A DNA stretch of 34,948 nucleotides, taken from Clostridia bacterium (GTDB lineage: Bacteria > Bacillota > Clostridia > Oscillospirales > QAMX01). Position numbers and translations under genes: made by a program. Below, one piece after another: positions 27,064 to 34,688 of this stretch. Location: positions 1 to 34,948 of the forward strand of contig JAFXIE010000049.1 in NCBI GenBank assembly GCA_017533425.1, written 5' to 3'. A model generated the notes under the pieces. It was not told the DNA's origin. It worked only from the letters and a program-made list of their open reading frames with translations, and searched no databases. Each line of letters starts with the position of its first letter. Positions within the stretch are counted from its first letter, which is position 1.

Positions 27064-29012
27064 AGGTAACCCTTTGTGAGCATGCCGGCTTCTGCTACGG
27101 CGTGCAGCGGGCGGTGGATACCGCCTTCCGGGCGGCGGAAGAGCCCGGCGAGGTCTGGTGCCTCGGCAAGCTTATCCATAATGACGACTGCATGCGCCGT
27201 CTTGCGGAAAAGGGCGTTAAGGTCGCTGCTTCGGCCGAGGAAATTCCGGAGGGCGCCCGTGTGATCATCCGTGCCCATGGGGAACCGGAGTCTACATACG
27301 AAATCCTCCGGCAAAAAAAGTGTGAAATTATTGATGCCACCTGCCGCTTTGTTGAGAAAATTCACAAAATAGCAAAGAATCAGAGTTTCGCAGGGTGTAT
27401 AATAGTGATTATCGGCGATGGGGAACACCCGGAGGTGCGCGGCATCCTCGGACACTGCGCGCAGGGATATGCCATCGGCTCTGAGGAGGAGCTTTCGGCC
27501 TTTTTCGACAGGGTGCCGGCCGATTCACCCCTCTGTGTGGTCTATCAGACCACCTCGGAGCGAAAAAAAGCAGAAATATTTGCATCAAAATTGAAAAACC
27601 ACTATACAAATCTTGAAGAATTTGATACAATATGTAATGCGACTTATCTAAGGCAATCTTCGGCCGCCCTTCTCGCCGCTAAATGTGACGGCATGATCGT
27701 CATCGGCGGTAAGGACAGCGCCAATACCGGAAGGCTCTATGATGTCTGTCGCGACATCTGCCCCAATACCGCAGTGGTCGAAAATGCGGCTGGGCTGGAC
27801 AAGACCCGCTTTGCGGGCGCAAAACACATTGGAATCACTGCAGGTGCATCCACGCCTGCATGGATAATAAAGGAGGTTCACTCAATAATGAGCGAAGAAA
27901 TCAAGAACACGGAAACCGTGGAAAGCTTTGCGGAGCTGCTGGAGAACTCTATCATTACTATACATACAGGGGAAAAGGTCGTCGGAACCGTTACGCACGT
28001 TGGCGCCACTGAGATCCAGCTGGATCTCGGCACCAAGCATGCCGGCTACATCTCTGCGGATGATTTTAGTGATAATGCTTCTCAGAAGCTGGACGAGGTC
28101 GTCAAGGTTGGCGATCAGATCGAGTGCATCGTTGTCAAGGTCAGCGATGTTGAGGGTACCGTGACCCTCTCCAAGAAGCGTCTCGATGCCGTTAAGGGCT
28201 GGGAGATCGTTGAGCAGGCTGCCGAAAGCCATGAGACCGTCGAAGGCTTCGTGACCGAGGAAAATAAGGGCGGCATCGTTGTCAGCGTCAATGGCGTCCG
28301 CGTCTTTGTTCCCGCTTCCATGACCGGCATTCCCAAGGGTCAGCCCCTGACCGATCTTCTCAAGAAGAACGTCAAGCTGAAGATCACCGAGATGAACCGC
28401 GGCCGTCGCCGCATCATCGGTTCCATCCGTGATGTCAACTCCGAGGCTCGCAAGGCTGCTGCCGCTGCCCTTTGGGCTGAGATCGAGATCGGTAAGGTCT
28501 ATGAGGGTACTGTCAAGTCCCTGACCGCTTACGGCGCCTTCATCGATATCGGCGGCGTTGACGGTATGTGCCACATCACCGAGCTCGGCTGGGGTCGTTA
28601 CAAGAATCCCGCTGATGTTGTCTCCGTTGGCGACAAGCTCACCGTTCGCGTCATCAATCTTGACACCGAGAAGAAGAAGATCTCCCTCTCCTGCAAGAAT
28701 CCCGATGAGAATCCCTGGACTCTCTTCACCGAGAAGTACGCTGTCGGCTCTGTTGCCGAGGTTACTGTCAACAAGCTTATGCCCTTCGGTGCATTTGCTG
28801 AGATCATCCCCGGCGTTGACGGCCTGATCCACATCTCCCAGATTGCCGATCGCCGCATCAACCGTCCCGGCGAGGTTCTCTCCGAGGGTCAGAAGGTTGA
28901 CGCCAAGATCATCAACATCGACGAGGAGAACCACAAGGTTTCCCTCAGCATCCGTGCTCTGCTTGAGGGCGCTGATGAGGCCGATGAGGCTGACGAGGCT
29001 GACGCTGAGTAA
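27060..29012 (+). CDS. ispH: IspH / ribosomal protein S1 fusion
   Basis: Natural fusion known from many Clostridia. Residues 1-275 are 4-hydroxy-3-methylbut-2-enyl diphosphate reductase, the last MEP-pathway step; the three [4Fe-4S] cysteines are Cys12 (AGFCYGV), Cys95 (IDATC) and Cys192 (ICNAT), with His40, His73 and His123 for substrate. From about residue 302 come four S1 RNA-binding domains (about 302-374, 390-457, 477-545, 560-632) and an acidic tail of repeated Ala-Asp-Glu. The S1 half uses highly biased codons (GTT, GCT, CGT, ATC), as expected for an abundant ribosomal protein, while the IspH half contains AT-rich stretches with ATA, CTA and AGG codons. An in-frame ribosome site and ATG separate the halves (see 27869-27890). 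Confidence 0.96.
   Translation: MKVTLCEHAGFCYGVQRAVDTAFRAAEEPGEVWCLGKLIHNDDCMRRLAEKGVKVAASAEEIPEGARVIIRAHGEPESTYEILRQKKCEIIDATCRFVEKIHKIAKNQSFAGCIIVIIGDGEHPEVRGILGHCAQGYAIGSEEELSAFFDRVPADSPLCVVYQTTSERKKAEIFASKLKNHYTNLEEFDTICNATYLRQSSAALLAAKCDGMIVIGGKDSANTGRLYDVCRDICPNTAVVENAAGLDKTRFAGAKHIGITAGASTPAWIIKEVHSIMSEEIKNTETVESFAELLENSIITIHTGEKVVGTVTHVGATEIQLDLGTKHAGYISADDFSDNASQKLDEVVKVGDQIECIVVKVSDVEGTVTLSKKRLDAVKGWEIVEQAAESHETVEGFVTEENKGGIVVSVNGVRVFVPASMTGIPKGQPLTDLLKKNVKLKITEMNRGRRRIIGSIRDVNSEARKAAAAALWAEIEIGKVYEGTVKSLTAYGAFIDIGGVDGMCHITELGWGRYKNPADVVSVGDKLTVRVINLDTEKKKISLSCKNPDENPWTLFTEKYAVGSVAEVTVNKLMPFGAFAEIIPGVDGLIHISQIADRRINRPGEVLSEGQKVDAKIINIDEENHKVSLSIRALLEGADEADEADEADAE
27579..27631 (+). 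promoter_or_regulatory. Candidate internal promoter region for the S1 half
   Basis: This is an AT-rich island inside the IspH coding part of an otherwise GC-rich gene. It offers TTGCAT (27579-27584) with TATACA (27603-27608) at 18-base spacing, and a further TACAAT (27626-27631). Another perfect TATAAT occurs at 27398-27403 without a good -35. None is decisive; the case rests on composition and position about 260-490 bases before the internal S1 start. Confidence 0.3.
27869..27890 (+). promoter_or_regulatory. Internal Shine-Dalgarno and in-frame ATG before the S1 half
   Basis: AAAGGAGG (27869-27876) is a perfect anti-16S match, followed after 11 bases by ATG (27888-27890), which is codon 277 in the same frame as the fusion. 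Initiation here would yield a free S1-like protein of 374 residues starting MSEEIKNTETVESF. The same bases encode the IspH motif IIKEV, so chance coincidence is possible. Confidence 0.5.
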
Positions 29013-29031
29013 TTTCTGAAAGCGCATAAAA

Positions 29032-29062
29032 ACACAGGCTCTCCCGAGCCTGTGTTTTTTTC
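29032..29062 (+). terminator. Intrinsic terminator after ispH-rpsA
   Basis: ACACAGGCTC (29032-29041) pairs perfectly with GAGCCTGTGT (29046-29055) around TCCC, followed by a run of T through 29061. It is strong and ends the lgt-folD-cmk-plsC-ispH/rpsA run. Confidence 0.93.
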
Positions 29063-29091
29063 TTGCGTTGCATGCGGGATTGCGCTATAAT
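29063..29091 (+). promoter_or_regulatory. Promoter of nadE
   Basis: TTGCGT (29063-29068), a 17-base spacer and perfect TATAAT (29086-29091). Transcription should begin near 29098, just upstream of the ribosome site CGGAGG (29109-29114). Confidence 0.8.
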
Positions 29092-29122
29092 AAAGAAAAG
29101 TATTCGACCGGAGGTATATTCT

Positions 29123-31003
29123 GTGATCGACGGTTTTGTGAAAATTTGCGCGGCATCCCCGGAGATCCGCCTGGCTGATGTGGAATTTAACGCATCGCAG
29201 ATCCTTGCGGCCTTTGCGCGGGCAGAGAGCGCCGGCGCAAAGATCCTTGTGCTGCCGGAGCTTTGTCTGACCGGGGCGACCTGCGGGGATCTTTTTCTGC
29301 ATAGCTTCCTGGTGCAGGCGGCATCCTGTGCCCTTGCCGGGATTTTGGAGAAGACGGCGAAATCCGACTGTCTTGCGGTCATCGGCCTTCCTGCGGCAGC
29401 GGGGGATTGCCTGTACAATGCCGCAGCAGTCATCCATCGGGGCCGCATTCTCGGTCTTACGGCGAAGATCTCTCTATTTGGCACGAATGACAGCCCATTT
29501 TCTCCGCCGCCGGTGGAGCCGATTTCCCTTCGCATCGCCGGCTGCGAGACGCAGCTCTGCCGTGATATTCTTTTCCGGGATGAGAGCGGCACAGGCCTTT
29601 CCTTTGCGGTGGAGATCGGCTGCGATATGGCCATGCCCATGCCGCCGGCAGACCGGCTGCTGGCCGGCGGGGCAAATCTGCTCCTCTGCCCGGCGGCCAT
29701 TCCCTCGACTGCCGGGGGAATTCAGCGGCTGGATGCAAGCATTGCCGCCCGGTGCGACCGCCTGATCTGCGGCTGCGCGATTGCCCTTGCCGGACAGGGG
29801 GAATCGACAACCGATCGCGTGTATTTCGGCCGCGGCGCAGTTTTTGAGGCAGGGAAGAGGCTGTGCGCCGACGAATCCTTTGCCTTGACGGAAATGGATA
29901 CCGGTGCACTTCTTGCCCGCCGGAGAAAGTCGCGCTGCTTTTCCTGCCATACCGCTGTCCATACCGTCGCCTTTTCGTTTGCAACAGAAAGGACACAGCT
30001 GACCCGAACGATCGACCGCGATCCTTTCATGGATCTCTCTTTCTGTGACCGCAACGCCTACTGCCGGGATACCTTTGAGCTCCAGGCGTCCGGTCTTGCA
30101 CGGAGACTAACGCATACCCGCGCAAAATGCGCCGTGATCGGCATTTCCGGCGGACTGGATTCCACCCTTGCCCTTCTGGTTTCGGCCAGAGCTTGCGAAA
30201 TTCTCGGGCGCAGCAGCAAAGATGTGCTCTGCGTTACCATGCCCTGCTTTGGAACCTCGGAGCGGACGAAGAACAACGCAACTCAGCTCTGCGAGCTTCT
30301 TGGCGTGCAGCTGCGCTGCGTTGAGATCTCCGGTGCGGTGCTTTCCCATCTTTCGGACATCGGCCACGATCCGCAGCTTAAGAATGTGACCTATGAGAAT
30401 GCCCAGGCGCGGGAGCGCACCCAGGTGCTGATGGATCTTGCGAACAAGGAGGGAGGTATTCTCGTCGGTACCGGGGATCTTTCCGAGCTTTGCCTCGGCT
30501 TTGCCACCTATAACGGCGACCATATGTCCATGTACGGCGTCAATGCCGGCGTGCCGAAGACCCTCATCCGCCACATTGTGGCAAGCTATGCCGATTGCTG
30601 CGGAAATGAGCCGCTGTCAAAGGTCCTCCGGGATATTCTCGATACCCCGGTATCTCCGGAGCTTCTGCCGCCGGAGGATGGCGTGATCGGCCAGCGGACG
30701 GAGGAAATCCTCGGTGACTATATTCTGCAGGATTTCTTCATCTACCATGTGCTTTCCACCGGCGCATCCCCGCGCAAGGTGCTTCGCATGGCGGAATATG
30801 CCTTTGCAGGCAAGTACAGCCGGGAATATATCAAGGATAAGCTTTGCCTTTTCTACCGGCGGTTTATTGCAAACCAGTTTAAGCGCTCCTGCCTGCCGGA
30901 CGGCCCGGCGCCTGGGGAAATTTCCCTTTCTCCCCGGGATGGCCTGCATATGCCCTCGGATGCTGTGGCTGATCTGTGGCTGGCTGAGCTTGAAAATCTT
31001 TAA
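29123..31003 (+). CDS. nadE: NAD+ synthetase with degenerate glutaminase domain (GTG start)
   Basis: Makes NAD from deamido-NAD, ATP and an amide nitrogen source. The two-domain form is present: an N-terminal nitrilase-type glutaminase (about 1-280) and a C-terminal synthetase with the PP-loop SGGLDS (342-347), TMPCFGTSERTKNNA, NAQARERTQ and GTGDLSELCLGFATYNGDH. In the glutaminase, Glu46 (LPELC) and Lys115 (TAKIS) of the triad are kept, but the Cys position in the usual EICED reads EIGCD (Gly166-Cys167), and two substrate tyrosines appear as Ala52 and Thr121. The domain may therefore be inactive or altered. The GTG start at 29123 follows CGGAGG with 8-base spacing; a TTG at 29063 is the -35 box and is rejected. 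It has 626 residues. Confidence 0.94.
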   Translation: MIDGFVKICAASPEIRLADVEFNASQILAAFARAESAGAKILVLPELCLTGATCGDLFLHSFLVQAASCALAGILEKTAKSDCLAVIGLPAAAGDCLYNAAAVIHRGRILGLTAKISLFGTNDSPFSPPPVEPISLRIAGCETQLCRDILFRDESGTGLSFAVEIGCDMAMPMPPADRLLAGGANLLLCPAAIPSTAGGIQRLDASIAARCDRLICGCAIALAGQGESTTDRVYFGRGAVFEAGKRLCADESFALTEMDTGALLARRRKSRCFSCHTAVHTVAFSFATERTQLTRTIDRDPFMDLSFCDRNAYCRDTFELQASGLARRLTHTRAKCAVIGISGGLDSTLALLVSARACEILGRSSKDVLCVTMPCFGTSERTKNNATQLCELLGVQLRCVEISGAVLSHLSDIGHDPQLKNVTYENAQARERTQVLMDLANKEGGILVGTGDLSELCLGFATYNGDHMSMYGVNAGVPKTLIRHIVASYADCCGNEPLSKVLRDILDTPVSPELLPPEDGVIGQRTEEILGDYILQDFFIYHVLSTGASPRKVLRMAEYAFAGKYSREYIKDKLCLFYRRFIANQFKRSCLPDGPAPGEISLSPRDGLHMPSDAVADLWLAELENL

Positions 31004-31013
31004 TAAAAATAAA

Positions 31014-31042
31014 CAGCGCCGCGGAACTGCTCCGCGGCGCTG
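31014..31042. terminator. Bidirectional terminator between nadE and the ABC transporter
   Basis: CAGCGCCGCGGA (31014-31025) and TCCGCGGCGCTG (31031-31042) form a perfect 12-bp stem with a 5-base loop. The plus strand is followed by AAATTTT; the minus strand runs into TTTATTTTTATT. It serves both convergent units, with the better U-tract for the minus-strand operon. Confidence 0.9.
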
Positions 31043-31059
31043 AAATTTTAGCATATACC

Positions 31060-31803
31060 TTACAGAACCTTTGCCAGGAAGGATTTCAGACGCTCACATT
31101 GGGGATTGTCGAAGATCTCCTGCGGGGTACCTTCCTCCATGATCTGCCCATCATCCATGAAGATGACGCGCTCACCAACCTCGCGGGCAAAGCCCATCTC
31201 GTGGGTGACGACGACCATGGTGGTTTTATTCATGGCGAGATCCTTCATAACCTCCAGCACCTCGCCGACCATTTCGGGGTCCAGGGCAGAGGTGGGCTCA
31301 TCAAAGAGCATGACCTCCGGCTCCATGCAGAGGGCACGCACAATGGCGATGCGCTGCTTCTGGCCGCCGGAAAGCTGGGAGGGGTAGTTTGCGCCTCGAT
31401 CGCCGAGACCGACGCGATCCAGCAGCTTCTGGGCACGCTCGGTGGCCTCTGCCTTGGAAAGACCCAAAAGCTTTGTGGGGCCGAGAATGAGGTTATCCAT
31501 GATGGTCATATTATTGAAGAGATTGAAATGCTGGAAGACCATGCCCATCTTCTGGCGGTGGCGATTGATATCCGATCCGCGGGAGGTGATATCCTCGCCG
31601 TTGAAGAAAATCTTGCCGCCGGTGGGCTCCTCAAGCCGGTTGAGGCAGCGCAGGAAGGTGGATTTGCCGGAGCCGGAGGGGCCGATGATCACGACGACGT
31701 CGCCATCCTTGATGGTCAGATCGACGCCCTTCAGCGCCTTGATGCGGCGGAAGGCCTTTTCAAGACCCTCGGTGCGGATCACAACACGTTTTTCAGCGCT
31801 CAT
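31060..31803 (-). CDS. Polar amino-acid ABC transporter, ATP-binding protein
   Basis: GlnQ-type ATPase that powers uptake of polar amino acids. It has Walker [10 protein letters not shown]-loop VFQHFNLF, signature LSGGQKQR, Walker [14 protein letters not shown] and the H-loop in VVVTHEMGF. From the ATG at 31803 it has 247 residues; a GTG two codons earlier (31809) is also possible, but the ribosome site AAGGAGG (31820-31814) is only 4 bases from it and 10 from the ATG. It overlaps the permease gene end by about 11 bases and is the last gene of the operon. The exact amino acid (Gln, Glu, Arg, His or Cys) cannot be told from the sequence. Confidence 0.94.
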   Translation of the reverse strand: MSAEKRVVIRTEGLEKAFRRIKALKGVDLTIKDGDVVVIIGPSGSGKSTFLRCLNRLEEPTGGKIFFNGEDITSRGSDINRHRQKMGMVFQHFNLFNNMTIMDNLILGPTKLLGLSKAEATERAQKLLDRVGLGDRGANYPSQLSGGQKQRIAIVRALCMEPEVMLFDEPTSALDPEMVGEVLEVMKDLAMNKTTMVVVTHEMGFAREVGERVIFMDDGQIMEEGTPQEIFDNPQCERLKSFLAKVL

Positions 31804-32509
31804 CGACACGAAGCCTCCTTTCGATGCGGTTCATGATAAAGGAAAGACCGAGCACCAGCAACAGATAGATCAGGGCGATGCCGATGAAGGGCATAAAGGC
31901 CTGGTAGGTCTTGCCCTGAATGAGCATGGCAGCCTTGGTCAGGTCGCGCAGACCGATGACGGTGACGATGGAGGTTTCCTTTAAGAGGGTGATGAGCTCA
32001 TTTCCCAGAGAGGGGAGAACGCTCTTCAGCGCCTGGGGGATGATGATATAGCGCATGGTCTGCAGATAGTTCAGGCCGATACTGCGGCCGGCCTCCATCT
32101 GGCCGCGATCCACAGACATGATGCCTCCGCGGACGATTTCGGAAATATAGGCGCCGCTGTTGATGCCGAAGGCAAGAACTGCGACCATGATCTGATTGCG
32201 GGAGGAGGCAAAAATGACGAAATACATGATGAGCAGCTGCACCATCATGGGAGTTCCGCGGATGACCGTGGTGTAGATATGGCAGAAGCCATTCAAAATG
32301 CGCAGAAGGGGATTTCTGCGGGCAGAGGGATTCTGATCGTGCAGGCAGCGGACAACGGAGATGAAGAGACCGATGACAAGTCCGATAAGAAGGGCCAAAA
32401 CCGTGACCTCCAGGGTCACGCCGATACCTTTCAGGTACAGCTTCCAGCGATCTGCCTCAATGAAGCTCTGCGTAAAGTCCTTGGAGAACTCCGCAAAAAA
32501 TTCTTTCAT
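31793..32509 (-). CDS. Polar amino-acid ABC transporter, permease
   Basis: Inner-membrane permease of the HisM/GlnP family, 238 residues. About five membrane spans are visible (for example residues 28-50, 88-104, 106-122 and 207-226), with the coupling-loop EAA motif in [25 protein letters not shown] that contacts the ATPase. [14 protein letters not shown] is typical of the family. It lies between the binding-protein gene and the ATPase gene; a hairpin in the gap upstream (32541-32565) likely lowers its expression relative to the binding protein. No strong ribosome site precedes the ATG. Confidence 0.94.
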   Translation of the reverse strand: MKEFFAEFSKDFTQSFIEADRWKLYLKGIGVTLEVTVLALLIGLVIGLFISVVRCLHDQNPSARRNPLLRILNGFCHIYTTVIRGTPMMVQLLIMYFVIFASSRNQIMVAVLAFGINSGAYISEIVRGGIMSVDRGQMEAGRSIGLNYLQTMRYIIIPQALKSVLPSLGNELITLLKETSIVTVIGLRDLTKAAMLIQGKTYQAFMPFIGIALIYLLLVLGLSFIMNRIERRLRVDER

Positions 32510-32540
32510 GAGAGGTTAAACATCCTTTCGTAAATACAGG

Positions 32541-32565
32541 AAAAAGGGGCGGCATAAGCCGCCCC
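32541..32565 (-). terminator. Partial terminator (attenuator) between binding-protein and permease genes
   Basis: Read on the minus strand, GGGGCGGC (32565-32558) pairs perfectly with GCCGCCCC (32553-32546) around TTAT and is followed by TTTTT (32545-32541). It would stop most transcripts after the binding-protein gene, giving the usual excess of that protein over the membrane components. Confidence 0.85.
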
Positions 32566-32579
32566 TCGTGGACGCGAAA

Positions 32580-33383
32580 TCAGTTGGCGTTGATGTACTT
32601 GTCAACGATCTTCTGGACGGTGCCGTTGTCGATGAGGGTCTTGAGAGCGTTGTTGACCTCGGTGAGCAGCTCGTTGTTCTCCTTGGAAACGCCGATTGCA
32701 TAGTCCTCGTTGGCAAACTCGGTCTCAAGGATCTTCAGACCGGCGTTGGCCTTCACAAACTCCTTGGCGGGCTCGTTGTCGATGACAACGCAGTCAACCT
32801 GGCCGTTGAGCAGAGCCTGGATGGCGGTGGCGCCATTCTGATAGGCAACAACGTTATCCTCGCCGTAGCCGCCGTCCTCGGGAGCTGCGGAGCAGTAGTT
32901 GTAGCCGGTGGTGCCTTCCTGGGTGCCGATCTTGGCGCCGTCAAGGCCGTCAACATCAACGATGGAGGAGCCTTCCTTAACGATGATGACCTGGATGCCC
33001 TTGGCATAGGTATCGGTGAAGTCAACGTTGAGCTTGCGCTCGTCGGTGACGGTCAGACCGGCCATGGCAATGTCGGACTTGCCTTCCTGAACAGCGGTGA
33101 TGACGGAGGAGAAGTCCATATCGTCAACAATCAGCTCGAGGCCGAGCATCGTGGCGATCTCGGTGGCGATCTCAACGTCGATACCCTCGTAGCCAACGCC
33201 GTCATCGGCGAGCATCTCATAGGGAGGGAAGGCGGCATTGGTAGCCATGTGCAGCTTTCCGGACTCCACGGTCTTCAGACCGGTGTCGGAGGAGGAAGCG
33301 GGCTCTTCGCCGCAGGCGGCAAAGCCGATGGCCACGGTGGCGATGAGGGCGACCATGAGCAGAACGGAAATGATTTTCTTCAT
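32580..33383 (-). CDS. Amino-acid ABC transporter substrate-binding lipoprotein
   Basis: Family 3 periplasmic-type binding protein, here membrane-anchored. The signal peptide (1-23, MKKIISVLLMVALIATV) ends in a lipobox with Cys24 (FAAC), followed by a Ser-rich linker. The mature domain shows LHMATNAAFPPYEM, YEGIDVEIATEIA, VQEGKSDIAMAGLTVTDER, the IGTQEGTTGYNY ligand-loop region and CVVIDNEPAKEFV. It has 267 residues. It is the first gene of the minus-strand operon with its own strong promoter and AAGGAG ribosome site (33398-33393). Lgt at 22791 would add its lipid anchor. Confidence 0.95.
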   Translation of the reverse strand: MKKIISVLLMVALIATVAIGFAACGEEPASSSDTGLKTVESGKLHMATNAAFPPYEMLADDGVGYEGIDVEIATEIATMLGLELIVDDMDFSSVITAVQEGKSDIAMAGLTVTDERKLNVDFTDTYAKGIQVIIVKEGSSIVDVDGLDGAKIGTQEGTTGYNYCSAAPEDGGYGEDNVVAYQNGATAIQALLNGQVDCVVIDNEPAKEFVKANAGLKILETEFANEDYAIGVSKENNELLTEVNNALKTLIDNGTVQKIVDKYINAN

Positions 33384-33415
33384 GTTTCTTTACTCCTTAA
33401 ACAATGATAGTCCGT

Positions 33416-33444
33416 ATTTTAGCACACTTTCATTCACAATGCAA
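33416..33444 (-). promoter_or_regulatory. Promoter of the amino-acid transporter operon
   Basis: On the minus strand: TTGCAT (33444-33439), 17-base spacer, TAAAAT (33421-33416), with TGC directly before the -10 giving an extended -10 element. Transcription should start near 33409, about 26 bases before the start codon. Confidence 0.82.
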
Positions 33445-33480
33445 GCATAAATTCGAAAATTATTCAATAATTTAGAAAAA

Positions 33481-33538
33481 ATATGCATAAAATTGGCTTG
33501 GAATATGCATATATGCAGAATTTGCAATGTTTTGCAAA
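33481..33538. repeat. ATATGCA repeats and TTTGCAA inverted repeat in the divergent promoter region
   Basis: ATATGCA occurs at 33481, 33503 and 33511; the second forms the palindrome ATATGCATAT (33503-33512). TTTGCAA (33521-33527) and TTGCAAA (33532-33538) form a perfect 7-bp inverted repeat with a 4-base gap lying over the -35 box of the rightward promoter. This looks like a regulator-binding region; the regulator is not in the window. Confidence 0.5.
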
Positions 33539-33550
33539 ATACTGTATAAT
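33522..33550 (+). promoter_or_regulatory. Promoter of the zinc-ribbon membrane protein
   Basis: TTGCAA (33522-33527), 17-base spacer, perfect TATAAT (33545-33550). It is divergent from the transporter promoter, with about 78 bases between the two -35 boxes. Transcription should begin near 33557. Confidence 0.85.
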
Positions 33551-33587
33551 ATTTCGTGTTACAGATAACATCCGGAGGTGGATTTCA

Positions 33588-34550
33588 GTGCTATCACGGG
33601 GCATCGGTCAGTTTGCCAAGGAAAATCAATTTCAGTTTACCGGCGGCGCCAGGGCGTATTTCGGCATGGTCGGCGCGGCCTACGGCGAATATAAGGGTTT
33701 CCGCTTCACGCTCGTTCATGATGAGCGCGAGTTTCATAAGGTTTGCCGCATCTATATGCCCCTGGCGGAGTGCGAGGATTTTGAATCCCGGGCGCAGCGG
33801 CTTTGTGCGGATATCCGCGGCGGGCGTGTCGTGCGCGAGGTTGGGATCGAGCAGCACATGATCTGGGTGGATGCCTGGAACAAGATCGGCCAGATCGCCC
33901 CCGACGCGGTGGAGGAGATCCTCGACCGGATGTGCAAGAGCGCTAAGAAGCTGCACCTGCATCCCGGCTGCGCCGTGTGCGGATCTCCTGCGGCGCGATT
34001 TACCGGATATAAGGATGTGCCCTATTACACCTGCGAGCATTGCGGCAGCGACCTGTCCGCGCTGCATGCAAATACCACAGAGAAGAAGGCAAAGCGCGGA
34101 ACCCGCCTGCTGCGCGGGCTTTTCGGTGCCCTGTTGTTTTCCCTCTTCGGGCTGCTTGCCTGGTGTCTGATGGTAGGCTTTCTTAATAAGGTCGCGGCCG
34201 TGGCCGGATATATCATCATCTACGGCGCCATGAAGGGCTATCTGCTCTTTGGCGGAAGGCTGACCAAGTTCAGCGCGGTTTCGCTTCTTGTGCTGTCGGT
34301 TGCGGTGCTGTTCGGGGCGGAATATCTGTCGCTGGTGGTGGTGGAGATGCTGAAGGCTGCTGAGGTTGGCAAAGGAGGATTGCCCATGGAGATTTTCCTT
34401 GCAAACGCGGCCAAGAACTTCAAGACTGCAGCCGTGATGGATATCTTCTGGGGCTTTGCCTTTATCTTTGCCGGCTGGTGCGTCCATCTCCTCGGTGTTT
34501 TCCGCAAGGAGAAGAACACCATGGGCATCGGCGCGGAGGAACTGATCTGA
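33588..34550 (+). CDS. Zinc-ribbon membrane protein of unknown function (GTG start)
   Basis: I do not recognise this 320-residue protein. The N-terminal 125 residues are soluble with mixed charge. A zinc-ribbon follows (Cys128, 131, 149, 152; CAVC and CEHC), then about four membrane spans (about 174-196, 203-222, 228-250, 283-305) and a short tail. The layout suggests a cytoplasmic sensing or binding domain joined to a membrane anchor. The start is GTG at 33588, supported by CGGAGG (33573-33578) with 9-base spacing; the longer frame from ATG 33483 crosses the promoter and is rejected. It is monocistronic, between its own promoter and a terminator. Confidence 0.82.
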   Translation: MLSRGIGQFAKENQFQFTGGARAYFGMVGAAYGEYKGFRFTLVHDEREFHKVCRIYMPLAECEDFESRAQRLCADIRGGRVVREVGIEQHMIWVDAWNKIGQIAPDAVEEILDRMCKSAKKLHLHPGCAVCGSPAARFTGYKDVPYYTCEHCGSDLSALHANTTEKKAKRGTRLLRGLFGALLFSLFGLLAWCLMVGFLNKVAAVAGYIIIYGAMKGYLLFGGRLTKFSAVSLLVLSVAVLFGAEYLSLVVVEMLKAAEVGKGGLPMEIFLANAAKNFKTAAVMDIFWGFAFIFAGWCVHLLGVFRKEKNTMGIGAEELI

Positions 34551-34560
34551 AGAAGACCCG

Positions 34561-34597
34561 CGGGGCAGAGGGCTGACCTTTGCCCCGTAATTTTTTT
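34561..34597 (+). terminator. Intrinsic terminator after the zinc-ribbon protein
   Basis: CGGGGCAGAGG (34561-34571) pairs with CCTTTGCCCCG (34577-34587), 11 pairs with one G-T wobble, around a GCTGA loop, followed by TAATTTTTTT. Confidence 0.92.
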
Positions 34598-34619
34598 GCA
34601 AAAACCGCAAAAAAAATCC

Positions 34620-34648
34620 TTGACAATTCGAAAGTCCTGATGTATACT
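34620..34648 (+). promoter_or_regulatory. Promoter of the tRNA cluster
   Basis: Perfect TTGACA (34620-34625), 17-base spacer, TATACT (34643-34648). Near consensus, as expected for stable RNA genes; the transcript would have a leader of about 34 bases before the first tRNA. Confidence 0.92.
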
Positions 34649-34688
34649 ATACAGGCGCGCTTGGGATGGCGTACTGCAGAGGCACTAC

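Noticed and set aside
28968-29010. Tandem GATGAGGC-like repeat
   Set aside because: It simply encodes the acidic Ala-Asp-Glu tail of the S1 part; not a mobile or CRISPR repeat.
29011-29122. Possible riboswitch before nadE
   Set aside because: The interval is filled by the terminator of the previous gene, a promoter and a leader of only about 25 bases, too short for an aptamer.
31099-31836. Plus-strand open frame across the ABC ATPase gene
   Set aside because: The minus strand encodes a textbook ABC ATPase with all motifs; the plus frame is its shadow.
33483-33587. Upstream ATG extension of the zinc-ribbon protein
   Set aside because: It runs through a clear -35/-10 promoter; the GTG at 33588 has a CGGAGG at correct spacing.
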